In this document: in pieces, positions 51,801 to 58,650 of the stretch | Position numbering within the stretch: the stretch's first letter is position 1 | Layout: each line of letters starts with the position of its first letter | Origin: Dinoroseobacter sp013215265 | GTDB lineage: Bacteria; Pseudomonadota; Alphaproteobacteria; Rhodobacterales; Rhodobacteraceae | Direction of reading: 5' to 3' | DNA length: 64,000 nucleotides | Assembly (NCBI GenBank): GCA_963691755.1 | Contig: OY829366.1 | Location: forward strand, 2,604,001 to 2,668,000 | The notes under the pieces: model-generated | The model's database searches: none | What the model saw: the letters and a program-made list of their open reading frames with translations, nothing else | Told to the model about the DNA's origin: nothing | Translations under genes and position numbers: made by a program

Positions 51801-52223
51801 CAGAACCCCACCATTGGGGGCGGTTCCGGCCATATTTGCGTGTTTCATTGCATCCCCGGACCGATCAACGCCGGGGCCCTTGCCGTACCAGAGGCCGAAA
51901 ACGCCATCATAGGCCCCTTCTCCGCGCAGATGAGCTTGCTGCGCACCCCAAAGCGCCGTTGCAGCAAGATCTTCATTCAGACCTTCATGGAAGGTGACCC
52001 GGGCCGCGTCCAATTCAGGTTTTGCCCGGTTCATCTGCATATCTACGGCACCAAGCGGGGATCCGCGATAGCCTGTGACATAGCCAGCCGTGTTAAGACC
52101 TGCCTGATTGTCCCGTGCCGACTGGATCAGCATCAGTCGCACCAAAGCTTGTGTCCCGTTGAGCAAAACAGGTGATTTGGTCAAATCGAAACGATCCGAC
52201 AAACGCACATCCTGCCTAGACAT
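48816..52223 (-). CDS. Indolepyruvate ferredoxin oxidoreductase, fused type
   Basis: A 1135-residue thiamine-diphosphate enzyme oxidising aryl-pyruvates, made in amino acid breakdown, to acyl-CoA, passing electrons to ferredoxin. It fuses the alpha and beta subunits of archaeal IorAB: N-terminal pyrimidine-binding domain, CSGCPHNTS near the middle, an iron-sulfur cysteine group CEGCGDCGVQSNC, then the gamma-type domain from HNIVITGVGGTGVVTLG. The ATG at 52223 follows GGGAGGG. It is divergent from a LysR gene; a perfect TAGGTCA inverted repeat lies 36 bases upstream. A related substrate is possible. Confidence 0.92.
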   Translation of the reverse strand: MSRQDVRLSDRFDLTKSPVLLNGTQALVRLMLIQSARDNQAGLNTAGYVTGYRGSPLGAVDMQMNRAKPELDAARVTFHEGLNEDLAATALWGAQQAHLRGEGAYDGVFGLWYGKGPGVDRSGDAMKHANMAGTAPNGGVLMAMGDDHTGESSTVLHQSEWAMVDAYMPILNPAGVQEIIDYGVLGYALSRFAGVWVGLKTVKETVEATAIVDGDPNRVKLITPDFAGPEGGLNIRLIDTPHAQEARMIDYKRFAAERFGHANKIDKRVWGKPGAKIGLISTGKSWLDLQQALSILGIDANEAERLGITTYKVGMSWPLDTRGFEDWAEGLDLLICVEEKRKLLEVQAKDVIFHNRKGRRVYGWKNDRGEELFPTRDQIDPVWIAEKLAGIFIEEGRNTEAIKAGLARVQASRRADNAPALAQRTPYFCSGCPHNTSTKIPEGARGSAGIGCHYMVQWMDRETLGFTHMGGEGANWIGESQFSTREHIFQNIGDGTYNHSGVQAIRAALAANTNITYKILFNDAVAMTGGQKNDGGLSAEQITHELKAMGVKNVALIYDEKEVSDFSGFPSDVERHERAQLMQVQDRFQTLKGVSALVYVQTCASEKRRRRKRGAFPDPDTRVFINTDICEGCGDCGVQSNCVSIVPVETELGRKRAIDQSSCNKDFSCVQGFCPSFVTIAGAKLRNAATTNLELPELPDPLLPGIQGAHNIVITGVGGTGVVTLGATLAMAAHLDEKGAAMIEMAGLAQKGGAVHIHCRIAETQDDISAIRVSVGEADAVIGGDLVVSAQAKTLGLMTKGKTGAVVNSHEIVTGEFTRDTEFTIPGADLREALSNRLGQDRLATFDATKLAQKLLGDSIYSNMMIMGGAWQRGLIPLSHGAIMRAIELNGAAPKANQRAFEIGRWAALYPDQAETLLAAEVVARPKSLAEKIAFRADHLVAYQSPSLARRFRKLVDPIEDDDVKEAVALGYHKLLSYKDEYEVARLLSDTLKNAEETFEGDLKLTYLLAPPLFARKGPNGRPKKIGFGQAMARTFPVLARFKRIRGTILDPFGYTAERKMERALIREYEENVTEALSKLMPDTKEAVIALAKLPLQIRGFGPVKAAHADAASLRRAELLSVIRSGGAPLASAAE

Positions 52224-52258
52224 TTGGCAAACCCTCCCAAAACTGCTTAATTCAAACA

Positions 52259-52279
52259 TAGGTCATAATTGCTGACCTA
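52259..52279. promoter_or_regulatory. Inverted repeat TAGGTCA-N7-TGACCTA upstream of the indolepyruvate oxidoreductase
   Basis: Seven-base arms match exactly around a seven-base spacer, 36 bases before the enzyme ATG and about 100 before the LysR gene. This overlaps the likely promoter of the oxidoreductase gene. Either the adjacent LysR protein or another regulator, such as a Lrp- or GntR-type, may bind; none can be chosen from sequence. Confidence 0.5.
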
Positions 52280-52342
52280 CAAATCAATTTATTATTGGGT
52301 GTTTTCGTTGCGCCAAGCCCCCCGTTCGCGGTAACACAAACC

Positions 52343-52370
52343 CATTCTATATCTTGCAAATGACAGAATG
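52343..52370. promoter_or_regulatory. Interrupted dyad CATTCT-N16-AGAATG before the LysR gene
   Basis: Six-base arms at 52343-52348 and 52365-52370 flank a 16-base spacer and end seven bases before the LysR ATG. Long-spaced dyads of this sort can be autoregulatory sites for LysR proteins, but the spacing is loose and the match could be chance. Confidence 0.25.
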
Positions 52371-52376
52371 TGACCG

Positions 52377-53273
52377 ATGGACTGGGATAAGCTTCGTATT
52401 TTTCATTCTGTCGCCGATGCAGGAAGCCTTACACACGCGGGTGAGTCGCTACATCTAAGCCAGTCGGCGGTCAGTCGACAAATCAGGGCGCTTGAAGAGT
52501 CACTAAACACCACGCTTTTTCACAGACACGCACGTGGGCTGATCCTCACCGAGCAGGGTGAGCTGCTCTTTGACGCGACCCGCGCGATGTCCAAACGCCT
52601 TGACGCAGCGTCCGCACGGATCCGTGACAGTGAGGAAGAAGTGTTTGGGCAATTGCGGGTTACGACAACATTTGGGTTTGGGACCCTTTGGTTGGCGCCT
52701 CGTCTCTCCGCATTGTACGATAAATATCCCGATCTCAACGTAGATCTGATGCTGGAAGAGCGTGTTTTGGACTTGCCTATGCGCGAGGCAGATGTCGCGA
52801 TCCGTATGAAAGAACCGAGCCAGGCTGATCTAATCCGTCGCAAACTGATGACAGTGCAGATGGCGCTGTTCGCGACACCTGAATATTTGGCAGATCATGG
52901 CACGCCCGAAACGTTAAGCGATCTCAGGAAGCACCGCCTCGTTTGTCAGAACATGGACAGCTTCCAGGTAAGCGCGGGCGCAACACTCATCCGCGAGCTG
53001 ATGTCCTATGAAATCGAGCGCACCCTTACGGTGAACAACTACTACGGCGTTTTGCAGTCAGTGGTTTCAAATCTCGGGATCGGTGTTCTGCCCGACTATC
53101 TGACAGAAGACTTCCCAGGGCTCGTTCGTATCTTGCCGGAGAAGGTCAGTAGCGAAGTCCCGGTTTTCCTTGCATATCCTGAGGAACTGCGACACTCAAA
53201 GCGTATCGAGGCGTTTCGCGACTTCGTCACTGAAGAAGTGATTGCCTATCGTCGACGTCGTCGCAATGCGTGA
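52377..53273 (+). CDS. LysR family transcriptional regulator
   Basis: A 298-residue LysR-type regulator. The helix-turn-helix is at residues 18-37 in GSLTHAGESLHLSQSAVSRQ, and the effector domain starts near 90 with FGQLRVTTTFGFG, with PDYLTEDFPGLVRI towards the end. The basic tail RRRRRNA is unusual but short. It is divergent from the indolepyruvate oxidoreductase gene, so it is a reasonable candidate for its control. Probable effector unknown. Confidence 0.88.
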   Translation: MDWDKLRIFHSVADAGSLTHAGESLHLSQSAVSRQIRALEESLNTTLFHRHARGLILTEQGELLFDATRAMSKRLDAASARIRDSEEEVFGQLRVTTTFGFGTLWLAPRLSALYDKYPDLNVDLMLEERVLDLPMREADVAIRMKEPSQADLIRRKLMTVQMALFATPEYLADHGTPETLSDLRKHRLVCQNMDSFQVSAGATLIRELMSYEIERTLTVNNYYGVLQSVVSNLGIGVLPDYLTEDFPGLVRILPEKVSSEVPVFLAYPEELRHSKRIEAFRDFVTEEVIAYRRRRRNA

Positions 53274-53373
53274 CACCGCGCACTTTAGCTATGCGCTGCG
53301 GTCATAGCGGCTTTGCGCACATTCCGCAGTTTCAAACCTTGATCAAAAAAAGGGCAAACCCTATGTCCTTAGG

Positions 53374-53445
53374 TGTGAAAACGATCATATCGTTCTCGCA
53401 CCTCCCTGTTGGACTTCGGCCGAGCTTCGTCTCGGCCTTTTTTTT
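53374..53445 (+). ncRNA. Candidate small RNA or leader RNA upstream of purL
   Basis: A promoter-like TTGATC (53339-53344), 17-base spacer and TATGTC (53362-53367) precede a compact structured segment. Bases 53371-53403 fold into a long hairpin: arms AGGTGTGA and TCGCACCT, one A-C mismatch, then AACGAT/ATCGTT with loop CAT. A free stretch CCCTGTTGGACTTC follows, then an intrinsic terminator at 53418. The result is an RNA of roughly 70-75 bases with two hairpins and a CCTCCC anti-Shine-Dalgarno-like element. It could be a trans-acting small RNA or a purL attenuator. Predicted only. Confidence 0.45.
53418..53445 (+). terminator. Intrinsic terminator upstream of purL
   Basis: GGCCGAG (53418-53424) pairs with CTCGGCC (53431-53437) around CTTCGT and is followed by eight T. 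It lies about 145 bases after the LysR gene and 90 before purL, and most simply ends the short RNA transcribed from 53374, though it may also serve the LysR gene. Confidence 0.85.
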
Positions 53446-53536
53446 GGTCATTTGGCCGCGTATGTGGTCACTTCGCGCTCTTTCCCCTCGGACGTCACTG
53501 TCATAAAGACAACCGCGACAAGAGGACCGCGTTGAC

Positions 53537-55696
53537 ATGAACGAACCGAAGATTTCGCCCGACCTGATTTCTGCGCACGGGCTGACACCAGACGAATACG
53601 GCCGAATACTCGAGATCATCGGACGGGAACCCACGTTTGCCGAACTCGGCATCTTCTCAGCGATGTGGAACGAACATTGCTCTTACAAGTCTTCCAAAAA
53701 ATGGCTTCGGACGCTCCCGACGGAGGGCCCTCAGGTGATTTGCGGCCCTGGTGAAAACGCAGGTGTTGTGGATATTGGCGATGGTCAAGCGGTGGTCTTC
53801 AAGATGGAGAGCCATAACCATCCGTCCTATATCGAGCCCTATCAAGGTGCCGCGACAGGCGTCGGTGGTATTCTGCGCGATGTATTTACCATGGGCGCGC
53901 GTCCAATTGCGGCAATGAACGCGTTATCATTCGGCGATGTAAGCCATCCAAAGACCCGCCAATTGGTGCACGGCGTCGTGGAAGGCATCGGCGGTTACGG
54001 CAACGCCTTTGGCGTGCCCACAGTCGGCGGCGAGGTACGCTTCGATCCGGCCTATAACGGCAACTGCCTGGTCAACGCTTTTGCCGCTGGCTTGGCCGAT
54101 GCTGACAAGATTTTCTACTCTGCAGCTTCTGGCGTTGGACGCCCTGTTGTTTACCTCGGCGCCAAAACGGGTCGCGATGGCGTTGGCGGGGCGACAATGG
54201 CCTCGGCCGAATTCGACGAAACGATCGAGGAAAAGCGCCCAACAGTTCAAGTTGGAGATCCTTTCACAGAAAAGCGTCTAATGGAGGCAACGCTCGAGCT
54301 TATGCAAACGGGTGCTGTGATCTCAATCCAGGATATGGGCGCTGCTGGTTTGACCTGCTCAGCCGTTGAGATGGGAGATAAGGGTGGTCTTGGCATCCGG
54401 TTGGAGCTCGACCGAGTACCTGTGCGCGAAGACGCGATGACGGCGTATGAAATGATGCTCTCTGAAAGCCAGGAACGCATGTTGATGGTGCTTGATCCCT
54501 CTAAAGAGGCCGAAGCGAAAGCAGTATTCGACAAATGGGATCTCGATTTCGCAATCGTCGGCGAGACAATCGCGGAAGACCGCTTTCTAATCATGCATGG
54601 TGGCGAGGTCAAAGCGGATCTACCCCTGTCGAAGCTGGCATCCACGGCTCCAGAATATGACAGACCCTGGGTGGCAACACCCGTTGCAGACGCTTTGGAC
54701 TTTGTCCCCGAAATCGATCCTATTGACGGTCTGCGCGCCTTGCTTTCAAGCGCGAATTACGCGCGCAAGTCGTGGGTTTGGGAACAGTATGACAGCCAAG
54801 TGATGGCGGACACTGTTCGCGTGCCGGGATTGGGCGCAGGCGTTGTTCGGGTGCATGGAACTGACAAAGCGCTGGCTTTCACCAGCGATGTGACACCCAG
54901 ATACGTGAAGGCCAACCCGGTCGAAGGTGGTAAGCAAGCCGTTGCCGAGGCTTACCGCAACTTATGCGCGGTAGGAGCTCTCCCCTTGGCGACGACCGAT
55001 AACCTGAATTTTGGCAATCCGGAAAAACCTGAAATCATGGGTCAATTTGTCGGTGCTATCCAAGGTATCGGATCCGCTGTTGCAGCACTGGACATGCCAA
55101 TCGTGTCGGGCAACGTCTCACTCTACAATGAAACAGACGGGGCTGCGATCTTGCCCACCCCCACCATTGGTGCCGTAGGACTGGTCGATAGTATCGATGA
55201 TCTGATAGCGGGCGACGTTCGTGACGGACATTTCGCGCTTATGCTTGGCGAAAGCGACGGACATCTGGGTCAATCGGCACTTCTGGCCGAAGTATTCAAT
55301 CGCGCTGAGGGAGATGCGCCAGCGGTTGATCTGGAAGCCGAGCGACGCAATGGCGAATTCGTGCGCGCAAATCGCGAGCTGATCAACGCCTGCAACGACC
55401 TTGGCGATGGAGGGCTTGCACTTGCAGCGTTCGAGATGGCCGATGCCGCAGGCGTTGGCTTGATGCTAGATGCAAGTGACACGGCGACGTTGTTTGGCGA
55501 AGATCAGGGCCGCTATCTGATCGCGTGTTCATTCGACAAGGCTGAAGCGCTGATGGTTGAGGCCACGCAGGCGGGTGTCAAACTTACCTCGGTTGGACGA
55601 TTTGGGGGAAGCGATGTAAAAATCGGGGCCTCACAAGCGTCATTGAGCGAGTTGAGTGAGCTCTTCAGATCATCGTTTGAAGCCCAGCTTGGCTAA
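53537..55696 (+). CDS. purL: Phosphoribosylformylglycinamidine synthase subunit PurL
   Basis: A 719-residue small-type PurL, the ATP-dependent synthase subunit working with PurQ and PurS in purine synthesis. Clear segments are SAMWNEHCSYKSSKKWLR at about 40-58, VVFKMESHNHPSYIEPYQGAATGVGG (key: ESHNHPS) and QDMGAAGLTCS. ATG 53537 follows GAGGA at modest spacing. A bolA-like gene follows after 74 bases. The structured RNA in front of it may control it. PurQ and PurS are not in the window. Confidence 0.96.
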   Translation: MNEPKISPDLISAHGLTPDEYGRILEIIGREPTFAELGIFSAMWNEHCSYKSSKKWLRTLPTEGPQVICGPGENAGVVDIGDGQAVVFKMESHNHPSYIEPYQGAATGVGGILRDVFTMGARPIAAMNALSFGDVSHPKTRQLVHGVVEGIGGYGNAFGVPTVGGEVRFDPAYNGNCLVNAFAAGLADADKIFYSAASGVGRPVVYLGAKTGRDGVGGATMASAEFDETIEEKRPTVQVGDPFTEKRLMEATLELMQTGAVISIQDMGAAGLTCSAVEMGDKGGLGIRLELDRVPVREDAMTAYEMMLSESQERMLMVLDPSKEAEAKAVFDKWDLDFAIVGETIAEDRFLIMHGGEVKADLPLSKLASTAPEYDRPWVATPVADALDFVPEIDPIDGLRALLSSANYARKSWVWEQYDSQVMADTVRVPGLGAGVVRVHGTDKALAFTSDVTPRYVKANPVEGGKQAVAEAYRNLCAVGALPLATTDNLNFGNPEKPEIMGQFVGAIQGIGSAVAALDMPIVSGNVSLYNETDGAAILPTPTIGAVGLVDSIDDLIAGDVRDGHFALMLGESDGHLGQSALLAEVFNRAEGDAPAVDLEAERRNGEFVRANRELINACNDLGDGGLALAAFEMADAAGVGLMLDASDTATLFGEDQGRYLIACSFDKAEALMVEATQAGVKLTSVGRFGGSDVKIGASQASLSELSELFRSSFEAQLG

Positions 55697-55770
55697 CTGT
55701 GCGCTTGCACACACTTGAAGGCGTTCGCCCGCAACGCTAAATTTACCGTAACGAGACAGGACACCCGTTC

Positions 55771-56007
55771 ATGCCGATTGATGCCGTTGAAATTGAAAGC
55801 CTTCTGCGAGAAGGGTTTCCTGATGCCGAGATCACGGTGCAGGGAGATGACGGCGCGCATTTTGCGGCCATGGTCATCGATGAAAGTTTCCGTGGTAAAA
55901 ACCGCGTCCAGCAGCAGCGCGCCGTCTACGCCGCACTCAAGGGCAAGATGGACGGTTCAAACGGGGAGCTGCATGCACTTGCACTGACCACCAAGGCTCC
56001 GGACTGA
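55771..56007 (+). CDS. BolA family protein
   Basis: A 78-residue BolA/IbaG-type protein. The fold's core is visible in VEIESLLREGFPDAEITVQGDDGAHFAAMVIDESFRGKNRVQQQRAVYAAL (key: HFAAMVIDESFRGKNRVQQQ), and HALALTTKAP closes the protein. BolA proteins bind monothiol glutaredoxins through a shared Fe-S cluster; grxD is two genes downstream, which supports that partnership. The next gene starts four bases after its stop. Confidence 0.92.
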   Translation: MPIDAVEIESLLREGFPDAEITVQGDDGAHFAAMVIDESFRGKNRVQQQRAVYAALKGKMDGSNGELHALALTTKAPD

Positions 56008-56011
56008 TCAG

Positions 56012-56275
56012 ATGTTTTCGTGGGTCGCCACACCTGTTTTTTTACTGAGCCTTCTTATACTGGGGCTCGTGGGTATACGCGCTTTCCTGATTGTTAAACG
56101 TGAAGACGGCAAACGACTGCATGGCAGTCCGCCGGGAAAAGGCGACCACATAATTGACGCCGAATACCAATCCGGAGGCGGAGGTGGCGGAAGCCATGGA
56201 CAATTCCGCGTTCCCAAAGATCCACAAGAATATGCCCGTGCCTTCGTGCCGGATGCCGCAAAATCCAAGGAGTAA
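56012..56275 (+). CDS. Small membrane protein between bolA and grxD, function unknown
   Basis: An 87-residue protein with one N-terminal transmembrane helix (about residues 4-26, WVATPVFLLSLLILGLVGIR), a short basic stretch, a glycine run GGGGGG near residue 56 and a polar C terminus with a FRVPKDPQEYA segment. It starts four bases after bolA and ends four bases before grxD, so the three are certainly co-transcribed. I do not recognise the family. A membrane-linked role with the BolA/glutaredoxin pair is an inference from position. Confidence 0.72.
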   Translation: MFSWVATPVFLLSLLILGLVGIRAFLIVKREDGKRLHGSPPGKGDHIIDAEYQSGGGGGGSHGQFRVPKDPQEYARAFVPDAAKSKE

Positions 56276-56279
56276 TCCA

Positions 56280-56642
56280 ATGAGTGATGTCAAAGCGACG
56301 ATCCAAGAGACCGTGACCAACAACGACGTGGTCCTGTACATGAAAGGCACCAAATCGATGCCGCAATGCGGGTTTTCTAGCCGTGTCGCTGGCGTTCTGA
56401 ATTTCATGGGCGTTGAATACGCGGACGTGAACGTCTTGGCTGATGAAGAAATTCGTCAGGGCATCAAGGACTTCAGTGACTGGCCAACAGTTCCCCAGCT
56501 GTATGTGAAAGGCGAATTTGTCGGCGGATGTGACATCATCACCGAAATGACCCTTTCAGGCGAGCTGGATACTCTTCTTGAAGAAAACGGTGTGACGTTT
56601 GACAAAGACGCCGCTGACAAGATCCGCGAAGCAAACGCCTAG
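56280..56642 (+). CDS. grxD: Monothiol glutaredoxin Grx4/GrxD
   Basis: A 120-residue monothiol glutaredoxin that carries [2Fe-2S] clusters with glutathione. The active site is C30 in PQCGFSSRV (CGFS), with WPTVPQLYVKGEFVGGCDI forming the glutathione-binding region. I start at ATG 56280, matching the usual MSDVK-type start. It follows the small membrane gene by four bases, completing bolA-membrane protein-grxD. The gene next to it, on the other strand, is an Atm1-type exporter, a functionally linked partner. Confidence 0.95.
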   Translation: MSDVKATIQETVTNNDVVLYMKGTKSMPQCGFSSRVAGVLNFMGVEYADVNVLADEEIRQGIKDFSDWPTVPQLYVKGEFVGGCDIITEMTLSGELDTLLEENGVTFDKDAADKIREANA

Positions 56643-56661
56643 AGCGCTGTAAATAGACTAG

Positions 56662-56695
56662 AAAAGGCGGGGCACACAAATGTCCCGCCTTTTTT
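56662..56695. terminator. Bidirectional terminator between grxD and the Atm1-type exporter
   Basis: AAGGCGGG (56664-56671) pairs with CCCGCCTT (56684-56691); T-runs follow in both directions (six T on plus, four on minus). It lies 20 bases after grxD and a few bases after the stop of the convergent exporter gene, so it can end both transcripts. Confidence 0.8.
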
Positions 56696-56699
56696 ACGT

Positions 56700-58568
56700 T
56701 CAAGTTGCAGCTGCGGCTTCTTCATCGTTTTGCTGTGTGTGCCACATCTGGGCATATTTTCCGTCAAGCTTTAGCAATTCGTCATGAGTCCCGGACTCGG
56801 CGATCTGACCTTTTTCCAGGACAACGATCTGATCCGCCTCCACAACGGTGGAAAGCCGGTGCGCGATTGTGATAACTGATCGCCCTTCGCCCATGGCGCG
56901 CAGGCTGTCCTGAATGTCGCGTTCGGTCTGAGTATCAAGCGCGCTTGTCGCCTCGTCCAGCAACAGGATTGGGGGATCTTTCAAAAGCGTACGTGCAATT
57001 CCGACACGTTGCTTCTCGCCACCCGAAAGTTTCAGCCCACGCTCACCTACCTTGGTTTCGTACCCTTCTGGTAGAGACATGATAAAATCATGAATGCGAG
57101 CAGCTTTTGCAGCCGTCTCAATCTCTGACTGCGTCGCGCCATCTCGTCCATAAGCGATGTTGTAGCGCACCGTATCATTGAACAGCACCGTATCTTGCGG
57201 AACAACGCCAATCGCATCGTGCAAAGATGTCTGGGTGATATCGCGCACGTCCTGACCATCGATACACAGCGCACCGTCGGTAACATCATAAAACCGGAAC
57301 AAGAGCCGTCCGATTGTGGATTTTCCAGACCCCGAGGGACCAACGATCGCGACGGTTTCCCCGGGCCCGACCCGCAAGCTCACGCCATTCAGGATTGGAC
57401 GCGCAGCATCATACCCAAAGTGTACATCTTCCATCGTGATTTCACCGCCAGAAACCTGCAAAGATCTGGCATCCGGTTTGTCGGTCACATCTGCGGGCTG
57501 CTCAAGCAGGTCGAACATCTCGCCCATATCTACAAGGCTCTGACGGATTTCGCGGTAGACCGTGCCAAGGAAATTCAACGGCATGGTGATTTGGATCATA
57601 TAGGCGTTGACCAAAACGAAATCCCCGACGGTCAGGTCGCCCCGCTGCACGCCCAGCGCCGCCAGAACCATCACGATGACCAGTCCCGAGGTGATCAGCA
57701 AGGACTGGCCGAAGTTCAAAAATCCAAGCGTATAGTTGGTCTTCAGCGCAGCTTTTTCGTAAAGCGCCATTGCACTGTCATAGCGCGCGGCTTCACGCCG
57801 CTCTGCCCCAAAATATTTCACGGTCTCAAAGTTCAAAAGACTGTCGATCGCCTTTTGGTTTGCATCCGTATCCTGATCGTTCATTTCCTTTCGGATCTTC
57901 ACGCGCCACTCGGTAACGCGAAACGTAAACCAAACATAGAGCGTGATGGTCAGCACAAGCACCAGTAGATAGGTCGCATCAAAAAGAACAAAGAGGATCA
58001 CCGAAACCATCAGAAGTTCGAGGATCAGAGGACCGATTGAAAAGAGCAGGAACCGCAATAGAAATTCGACCCCTTTCACGCCTCGCTCGATGATCCGGCT
58101 GAGTCCACCGGTCTTACGCGTGATGTGGTAGCGCAGGCTCAGTGCGTGGATATGCGTGAAGGTTTCCAAGGCCAATTGGCGCAGCGCACGCTGACCGACA
58201 GCGGCAAAAATCACATCGCGCAACTGTTGAAAGCCAACCGTCAGAAGTCGCGCCATGCCATAGGCGACCGTCAAACCGACCGCCCCAATGGCAAGCAGCA
58301 TGCCCTCGCCTGCATCTTCGGACATCGAGTCAACGGCTGCGGAATAGAACATGGGCGTTCCCACAGCGACGACCTTGGCAATCACAAGCGCCAGCAGCGC
58401 GAGTACGACCCGATATTTAACCCAGGCCTGATCGGCAGGCCAAAGATACGGGACGACCTTTCGAATTGTGCGCAATCCGCTGGCGCGTGAGCGCGCGGCC
58501 TCGTCCAATTGGGGCTTTGACCCCGCAGGATCTTCGGTTGGGGAGGTTGGATCAGTGGTCGTGGACAT
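56700..58568 (-). CDS. Atm1-type ABC exporter (glutathione/Fe-S linked)
   Basis: A 622-residue half-transporter, six transmembrane helices followed by an ABC domain. The Atm1 signature LSLRYHITRKTGGLSRIIERG near residue 143 and FETVKYFGAE are present, as are Walker A GPSGSGKST, signature LSGGEKQRVGIA and Walker B ILLLDEATSALD. Atm1 relatives export glutathione-linked or persulfide compounds connected to iron-sulfur biogenesis and heavy-metal tolerance. Convergent grxD and bolA support that role. The cargo is not known from sequence. Confidence 0.9.
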   Translation of the reverse strand: MSTTTDPTSPTEDPAGSKPQLDEAARSRASGLRTIRKVVPYLWPADQAWVKYRVVLALLALVIAKVVAVGTPMFYSAAVDSMSEDAGEGMLLAIGAVGLTVAYGMARLLTVGFQQLRDVIFAAVGQRALRQLALETFTHIHALSLRYHITRKTGGLSRIIERGVKGVEFLLRFLLFSIGPLILELLMVSVILFVLFDATYLLVLVLTITLYVWFTFRVTEWRVKIRKEMNDQDTDANQKAIDSLLNFETVKYFGAERREAARYDSAMALYEKAALKTNYTLGFLNFGQSLLITSGLVIVMVLAALGVQRGDLTVGDFVLVNAYMIQITMPLNFLGTVYREIRQSLVDMGEMFDLLEQPADVTDKPDARSLQVSGGEITMEDVHFGYDAARPILNGVSLRVGPGETVAIVGPSGSGKSTIGRLLFRFYDVTDGALCIDGQDVRDITQTSLHDAIGVVPQDTVLFNDTVRYNIAYGRDGATQSEIETAAKAARIHDFIMSLPEGYETKVGERGLKLSGGEKQRVGIARTLLKDPPILLLDEATSALDTQTERDIQDSLRAMGEGRSVITIAHRLSTVVEADQIVVLEKGQIAESGTHDELLKLDGKYAQMWHTQQNDEEAAAAT

Positions 58569-58650
58569 GGAATGAAAGCACTTTCAACTGTCGGAAAGCG
58601 CAATCTAAGCGCGGTATCACTACATTACCATATCAGGCGTTGCACAAGTT

